A DNA stretch of 64,000 nucleotides from Ligustrum vulgare (taxonomy: Eukaryota; Streptophyta; Magnoliopsida; Lamiales; Oleaceae): NCBI GenBank assembly GCA_963555705.1, contig OY743184.1, forward strand, positions 26,746,639 through 26,810,638, given 5' to 3'. Every line of letters begins with the position of its first letter. Position 1 is the first letter of the stretch. A model generated the notes under the pieces. It had not been told where the DNA came from. It did not search any database and saw only the letters and a program-made list of their open reading frames with translations. Positions 57,695 through 64,000 of the stretch are shown here, in pieces. Position numbers and translations under genes: made by a program.

Positions 57695-58552
57695 GGGTAA
57701 TTAGCACAAAAGGTCTTCAAAGTATGCATTTTTCTTTCAAATCGTCTCTATCATTTCAAAATGAATAATTCTAGAGAGAGATTATAAATTGACATTATTA
57801 AATGACATTATAACATGTCGAATATGCATTGGATGGTGTAAATAACTAACCAATCACTTACTTTTTTACCACCCAATGTATGTGCGACACGTCACAATCT
57901 CACTTAAAAATGTCAATTAAAAATGTTTCCTTAAAATTACTCTTTCAGAATTGACATTTGCATTGCGAAGTTGGTCCTTTCCCTACTCAAAATACCCCTA
58001 TCATTAGTCTTTATTGCACAAATCGTTTCTCTCATTTAAAGTTTGACACTTGTATTCTAGGATCAATATTTCTTTATGAAAAAGGTCCTTACCATTCTTC
58101 CATTGTAAGAGACTAGCTTACCGTCATTTTTAAGTAAATAAATAATTAAGAAAAAAATAATTTAACAATCTCACCTAAAATAATCTTAAAAATACTAACA
58201 AAAAGAAAAATAATTCATATTTTCAATTTTCAATTTTTAATTTATTTTTTAACAATTTTTCTTTCTCAATTATTTATTCATTTAAAAAAGAAAGTAAATT
58301 AGTCATTTTACAATGACAAAAAAGATAGTAAGAACCTTTTGAACAAAAAAGGTCGATATAAGAGTCCAAATTAAATGTCAAATGATAGGGACAATTTGTG
58401 CAATGAAGGCAAATGATAGGGATATTTTGTGCAAGAAAATGATTAACTCCGCAAGAAAACATTGAAATAAGGGTACAAATGTTAAATTTAAAACGACAGA
58501 GATTATTTACACAAAGAAGGCAAATGATGAGGGCCTTTTGTGCTAATTACCC
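57695..58552. mobile_element. TIR element, 858 bp, possibly Mutator-type MITE
   Basis: Exact 19-bp terminal inverted repeat GGGTAATTAGCACAAAAGG at both ends. Flanking 10-mers AATTTAATTT and ATCTTAATTT agree at eight of ten positions, suggesting an old 9-10-bp TSD. Several internal gataggga-caatttgtgcaa words repeat. No ORF. It begins 14 bp after the Helitron end. Confidence 0.7.
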
Positions 58553-58619
58553 ATCTTAATTTAGTTAGGATATATTTTTTTTATTTTCATATTTTATTAA
58601 ATTTTTACCATTTTATTTA

Positions 58620-59560
58620 TTTATTTATTTGAACAAAAATTGACCGAAAGATATGACCACCAGAAAATTTAGCCCTCCCTAAAGCGCGCTATGAATGGAT
58701 GCATCTTCACTTGCAAGATTTGAAAATTTTTAGTAAGTACAATTTCGAACTATTTAAAATATAATCAAATTTGACTTTGTGTGAAAAAAAAAAAAAAAAA
58801 AAAATCACTAGTGAGAATATGTGGGAGAAATTTCACCTTGCGTGCACCGAATGTGCTCATTGAACAGAAATATTGTAAGTGTGATTTCAAAAAGTATTCA
58901 TAGCTAATATCATGATTGTTTGTAGCTGAACAAATAATGAACTATTAATGAAAATCATGAGTTACGTCCAACTGATTTTGTGTCATTATCTGAAGCAAAT
59001 GGTACTGCATTGTCTACAGCACATGCAATAGCGAGACATGGACGTAGGCATGGACATGGAGGTGGACGCGGAAGAAATCATGGACTAAATAATCAATAAA
59101 AATATCAGAAACAAGGTGTCATTTTAAAAGGCACAAAGCAAAAAATTAACGTATTTAAAAAGCAGCACAAAGAAAGTTGTTTTAAATGTGGATGAAAGGA
59201 CATTGGGCACATACCTATCATACGAAAAGCATCTTGTGAATCAATGAATCTCTACCAAAAATCAATCAAGGGAAAATAAAAAGTGAAGAAAAATCTCGCT
59301 GATTTCGATAGTCCAATTAATGTAACTTATTTGGACGTCTTTGATTTTTGCGTTCAAATGACAATGTTAATCATTAGATCGAAGACAATGTGTTCGATAA
59401 TATTGATTAGTTTATTTTCAGTATCTTAGTAGTTTATTTTGATTTCAAAATTAGTCAGAAGTATATTTTCCCTATTTTCTTTAAATTTTCTGACATTACA
59501 CTATTAAACTATTTCTACTTGATTAAAGTAAACCCATTTTTCAAAATATTTATTTGATCA
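58620..59560 (+). pseudogene. Copia gag (5'-truncated element)
   Basis: Shreds in several frames: ERYDHQK near 58645, RYEWMHLHLQDFKIF near 58690, a Gly/His/Arg-rich segment (ARHGRRHGHGGGRGRNHGL, about 59029-59085) and a broken zinc knuckle (CFKCG-stop-KDIGH, about 59178-59210). Related to the old copia at 30749-50781. No 5' LTR is present upstream. Confidence 0.65.
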
Positions 59561-62500
59561 TGTTTATAAATTCAGGATGAATTGCCAACATATCTATTTA
59601 GTTTATAGTGCAACTACACATACTATTCTTCAAAATAAAAAGTATTTTTGTACTTCACATTATTAGAAAATAATGTTAATACAATATCAAGTGCATCGAA
59701 TATCATTGAAGGCTTAGGAAGAGCCTGTATTTTCAAATAATACAAAATTATATATTGCGATGCATTTTATTCTAACAAATTTAGAAGAAATTTGCTTAAT
59801 TTTAAATATATTCGTTGCAACAGATATCATATTTAGACGACATAAGAAAATAATATAGAATATATTTGCATAATTTATTTTATATCTGGCTAGAAGTAGA
59901 TAAGAGAAGAACTCTACACATTCCCATCTGGCATGTACTATATACATCAATTGAATCAAACATTACCGGGAAGCCGAAGCTCGTCCACCCAAAAAGTGTT
60001 ATAACGCTACAACGAATAAGAAACTATCACATGACATTCTCTAAAGAATCAGAATATTTTTTTACATAATGACTATCCACGTGTTGCTTGTTCGTCAGAC
60101 AAGTTAGTCATTAGACCTTCAACTACAAAGGTCAATATTGAATCTCCGACTTTCTTAAAAAGAATTCATGGAAATATATGCGGATCAATAAACCCACTAT
60201 GTGGGACATTTCATATGATTTTAGTTGATTTTTCTACCAAATGGTCCCCTTTCACTAGAAATATAGCTTTCACTAGACTACTTGCTCAAATTACAAAATT
60301 ACGAACTCAATTTCTTGATTAATCAATCAAAACACTCATCTCTAGTGAGTTTAGATCACAGACATTCAATGAGTATTACATCAATTGGGATTTTCGTTGA
60401 ACATTCAATTGCTCATCCATAAACAAAAAGGATTAAATGAGTCACTGATCAAACATCTACAATTAATTGATTTACCATTATTCATGAAAATAAAACTCTC
60501 AGCTTTTATTTGGGGTCATGTCATATTACATGTTGTATAATTGGTTTATATAAGACCAACTAATTATTATCAATATTCTCATTTTCAACTTGCATTTGGT
60601 CATGAACCTAATACTTCTCACCTATGGGTTTTCCGCTATCCTATTCCTAATTTCACACTTACAACGTATCAAAATGAGTTCCCAATGAAGATTTGAAATT
60701 TATGTTGGTTTTGATTCATCGTAAACCTTTAACCAATGATTCATCTACTGCACATTTTGTAGATAGACATGTTGAAAAAATGACTTTCCCAATTTTGGAA
60801 GGAGTAGAACTAAATCCGAAATCATAGTAATTTTCTTGGAATGAAACCACTTTATCTCGGTTTGATCCCAGCAGCAACCAATGTGAGCAAGAAGTTGATA
60901 AAATAATTCACTTGCAAAGAGTTACAAATTAATTATTTGATGTACTTGTTAATATAAGAAAAGTGACAAAGTCAATGTACCGGCAGAAAATACTCCAGAA
61001 AAATTGATGTCCCTGTAGGACAACCTGATGTAGCAAATGAATCTCAAAAAAGCCAGAGCTGTGATCGACTTGTTGGTGCAAGATTTTGTACGTGAAAGAG
61101 AAAAATACAAAATAAAAACCAACCAAAAACCTCAGAAAAAGTAATATTAGATGGCTAATTGATCAAATACCGTAGTTATGGTTTCTGAAGAACTACAAAT
61201 GTCCGAAAATAATAAGATTTTCAATAAATTTTTTGTTATCTCATAAAGTATGGGAAAAAAGTAATACTATTATAGACAATATTTTTTTTCATTTAATGTG
61301 ACTCTTGGAATATTACAAAATGAGAATCATGAATCACAGTCTTTTAAAATTTGTTAATATAGAAGTTATTGGCCAAAATATAAAAAAAGTTATAGAAGCA
61401 AAATTTAATTATTTAGGCCCTGTTCTTTTAAATTTAAATTGCAAATAAATGGAATGTTTTGTGTCAAATCAAGGAATTGAAATTATTTGTGTTTTCTAGA
61501 TAAGATGAAGGGTTAAAAATTGGAAAGAGAAAATGTGGATGGTTAAAAAGTGGTATGTGAAATTGTGTAATTTAAATTTTTGTAATGATTACAAATTAAT
61601 TTTGGCCGAAGCCCAACCGAACGGACCCTTAGAGAAATGGAAAGTGTTTAGATCTGTAGTTCAAACTCCTAAAAATGTAATTCCCATAGGATACAAATGA
61701 GTTTATGGAAGGAAGAAAAATAAAAATAATGAAATTACAAAATACAAAGTCCGACTTGTATCTCAAAATTTCCTACAAAGACTAAGAATTGATTATGATG
61801 AAACTTATTATCCCATAATATATATTATCACTTTTAGATTCTTAATTAGTTTGATTGTATTACAAAGACTTGATATACGTCTTATGGATGCGATAACTAC
61901 CTATCTATATGAATCATTTGATAGTGACATATATGAAAGTCCTTGAGTGACTAAAAGTACCAGAAATAAATGATACATGCTCGAGTACTATGTTTTCAAT
62001 TAAATTGTAAATATCATTAAATTAATTGGAATAATTCAAATGCATGTGGTATAATTCCCTTATCGAATAGTTGTTGAAAGAGTGGAATAAAAATGGAGAC
62101 TTCTGCGTGTGTTTTCATAAAGAAAATAAATATTTGATTTAAAATTATTGTAGTTTATGTTGATGATTTAAATCTAATTGGAACCCCTTATGAGATCAAA
62201 AATCTGAAGATCATTTGAAAAATGAATTTGAGATGAAAGGTTTGCAAAAAACTAAGTTTTGTCTTGTTTTGCATATGGAACATCCATTGACATTACCCAT
62301 GGTTGTTTGATCACTTCATATGTTGTTTGATCACTTGATATGGAAAAAGATTCATCTCATTCAATTGAAGAAAAAGAAAATGTCTTGGTCCAAAAGTACC
62401 AAAACTTACTGAAATTGGAGCATTAACATGTCTTGAAAATTTTACTCGACCCGACATAGCTTTTTTAGTAATTCTCATCGCAAGATATAGCTTTACACAA

Positions 62501-63000
62501 ACTTCAAGACATTTAAATTGCGTTAAACACATTTTTCATTACCTAAAGAGTACTATTGATATGTGATTATTTCACTCTTAGAAGTCAGAATTTTCTTTGG
62601 TGGGATATTCATATGTATATTATCTCTATGATCCATATAAAGTTAAATCGCAAACAAAATATCTGTTTACACGTAGAGGAACGTCTATATCATGGAGATC
62701 TATGAAGCAAACCGTGACAACAACATCTTCAAATCATATCCAAGGATGTAAATTGACTTCAACTAGAGGTGGTCAAAATTTATTATATGAAGCTAATGTA
62801 GCTTGTATTGCATAATTCAGAGGAGGCTACATAAAATGAGATAGAGCAATGCATATTTCCCCAAAAATATTCTATAAGCATGAGCTTCAGAAGATTGATA
62901 ATATTGATGTTTAACAAATTCCCTCAAGTGACAATGTGACTGATTTATTTACAAGAGCACCGCCAACATCTACATTTAAGAAATTGATTCACGAGATTGG
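59561..63000 (+). pseudogene. Copia pol: protease, integrase, RT, RNase H (decayed)
   Basis: Protease approach near 59575 (DELPTYLF), integrase with ICGPINPLCGTFHMILVDFS (about 60180-60235), and RT with VIPIGYKWVYGRKK (about 61678) and an intact YVDDLNLIG (YVDD codons 62156-62167). RNase H at 62597-62815 (YDPYKVKSQTKYLFTRRGTS, ISWRSMKQT) is followed by DNVTDLFTRAPPTSTFKKLI near 62930. RT is split by a 213-bp MITE at 61416-61628. Many stops. Confidence 0.75.
61416..61628. mobile_element. 213-bp Harbinger-type MITE inside the copia RT
   Basis: TTA flanks both ends (61413-61415, 61629-61631). Ends GGCCCTGTTCTTTTAAA and, inverted, GGGTCCGTTCGG are imperfect inverted repeats. Copia RT coding resumes right after it (MEKVFRSVVQTPKN). 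Confidence 0.65.
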
Positions 63001-63245
63001 AATGCACCGACTCAATAATTTATGGTGATCAACATCAGTCAAGTAGCTGTACTATTTTTCCTTCACATAGGTTTTGTCCAAGTGAACTTTTCTGACAATG
63101 TTTTAATGATGCAACATTTATTTTTAATACTTCAAAATAACTATATTATTTTTCCTTCATTTGATATTTTTGTCCCATTGGTTTTTTATCAAACAAGATT
63201 TTAACAATGCAAATATTTTGTAATGTGTCATTTAAGGGAGAGTGG

Positions 63246-63371
63246 TGTAAATAATATTTTTATTAGCAATGTATCCTTAATTTACTCCTCTAAATGAGAC
63301 TCTAGTTCTTAATAAAATACAAATTCTATTGACTTCTTCATTCTTCTCTCTTTTCTCTCTATTTCATAACA
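63246..63371 (+). repeat. 3' LTR of the plus-strand copia
   Basis: Starts TGTAAATAATATTTT after the PPT AAGGGAGAGTGG (63234-63245) and ends CATAACA at 63371. It is the reverse-orientation relative of the LTRs at 30749-30953 and 50624-50781 (ttctctctattt-ataaca). Confidence 0.7.
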
Positions 63372-63392
63372 CATTCAAGTCAAATTCTAATA

Positions 63393-63653
63393 CTCCCTCT
63401 GTCTCACAAACTTTACATTTTTTTTGTCCCAAATTATATGTCACTTTCTTTGTTAAGAGTATATTAATGTTTTAATTTTCTAATATACCACAATTTAATG
63501 AACATTGTAATCAACAAATATGAACTACGCATTATTCAATGTAGATATATATTAAGTAAAATGTAAGTAAATTTATAGTTTCAACATTTATTAATTATAT
63601 TTCTTAACCTGTGTAAAAATAAAAACGAACCTATATATATGAGACGAAGTGAT
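63393..63653. mobile_element. Stowaway-type MITE
   Basis: TA flanks (63391-63392, 63654-63655) and ends CTCCCTCTGTCTCA / inverted TCACTTCGTCTCA, the Stowaway (Tc1/mariner) signature CTCCCTCCGTCCCA. 261 bp, AT-rich, no ORF. Confidence 0.75.
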
Positions 63654-64000
63654 TAGATTTTCATAGTTGATTGAAATCAATATGTTTTCAACTCACATAT
63701 TGATAGATTCTTTACAATTTGGGTATTTTTTAGACTTCAATAGATCTCATTAAAAATTTAGGTATCCCAATAATTGATAGATTTTTAAGGATTTCATTAG
63801 TCAGAATAATTTGGATAGATTATAATGGATTTCAAGCCTATGTATATACTGATCTCATTAAAAATGGGGAAGAGTACACAAATCATGTTGTTACATTACT
63901 ACAATTCAAAAATAAAGAAAATAGTTTACATATTAAAAAATCAAGTGGTAATAAAAAAATTATAATAATTATACAAACTACACCCAACCCAACCCACCCC
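63654..64000. other. Window end: AT-rich stretch
   Basis: Contains several related words (ttgatagattttta, caatatgttttc/acatattgatag) suggesting another degraded foldback MITE; no gene seen. Confidence 0.4.

Overview
The window reads as intergenic and intronic DNA of a flowering plant, most likely a eudicot. It is AT-rich, has GT-AG introns, dense nested LTR retrotransposons, Helitrons and MITEs, and one recognisable host gene. I could run no database search. Family names rest on motifs read in the sequence; element borders come from LTR pairs, terminal repeats and target-site duplications (TSDs) read by eye.

Layout. 1-2217: 3' end of a Ty3/gypsy element (integrase plus 3' LTR). 2519-7443: a Helitron-like element carrying exon fragments of several unrelated host genes (an IPI3/RID3-like WD40 protein, SUMO, a probable tubby-like F-box protein, and unknowns). 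About 7490-17450, minus strand: the host gene, a PP2A B' (B56) regulatory subunit of 517 aa in two coding exons. Its 7.1-kb coding intron holds a PIF/Harbinger-like element (8952-9818), a gypsy gag-protease remnant (about 10460-12060) and a hAT-type MITE (13331-13965). 17791-22003: 3' part of a Tat-like gypsy element on the minus strand. Between its integrase and its 3' LTR it carries an antisense, intron-bearing ORF with its own TATA box, and a tandem-repeat array. 22088-25273: a gypsy derivative with gag and protease but no RT, RNase H or integrase; its 3' LTR edge cuts a copia reverse transcriptase. 25274-29740: that copia element (minus strand), with a duplicated LTR-leader-gag block.

30749-50781 is a nested stack. 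An old copia element on the minus strand has a 3' LTR at 30749-30953 and a 5' LTR at 50624-50781. It was entered by two members of another copia family in opposite orientations (34464-40623 minus, TSD TGTAT; 42412-48620 plus), by a 429-bp insertion (48664-49092) and by a second copy of the Harbinger-like element (49471-50310). 50962-57680 is a second Helitron-like element, with a TIM13-like exon and a duplicated 3' region. A TIR element (57695-58552), a 5'-truncated copia (about 58620-63371, itself hit by a 213-bp MITE) and a Stowaway MITE (63393-63653) follow.

Only the PP2A B' gene looks intact. Most transposon ORFs carry stops or frameshifts and can work only as substrates, regulatory DNA or small-RNA sources. 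The most unusual signals are the gene-fragment Helitrons, the antisense Tat ORF, and clusters of CG-centred palindromes in or near the LTRs of three different gypsy elements.
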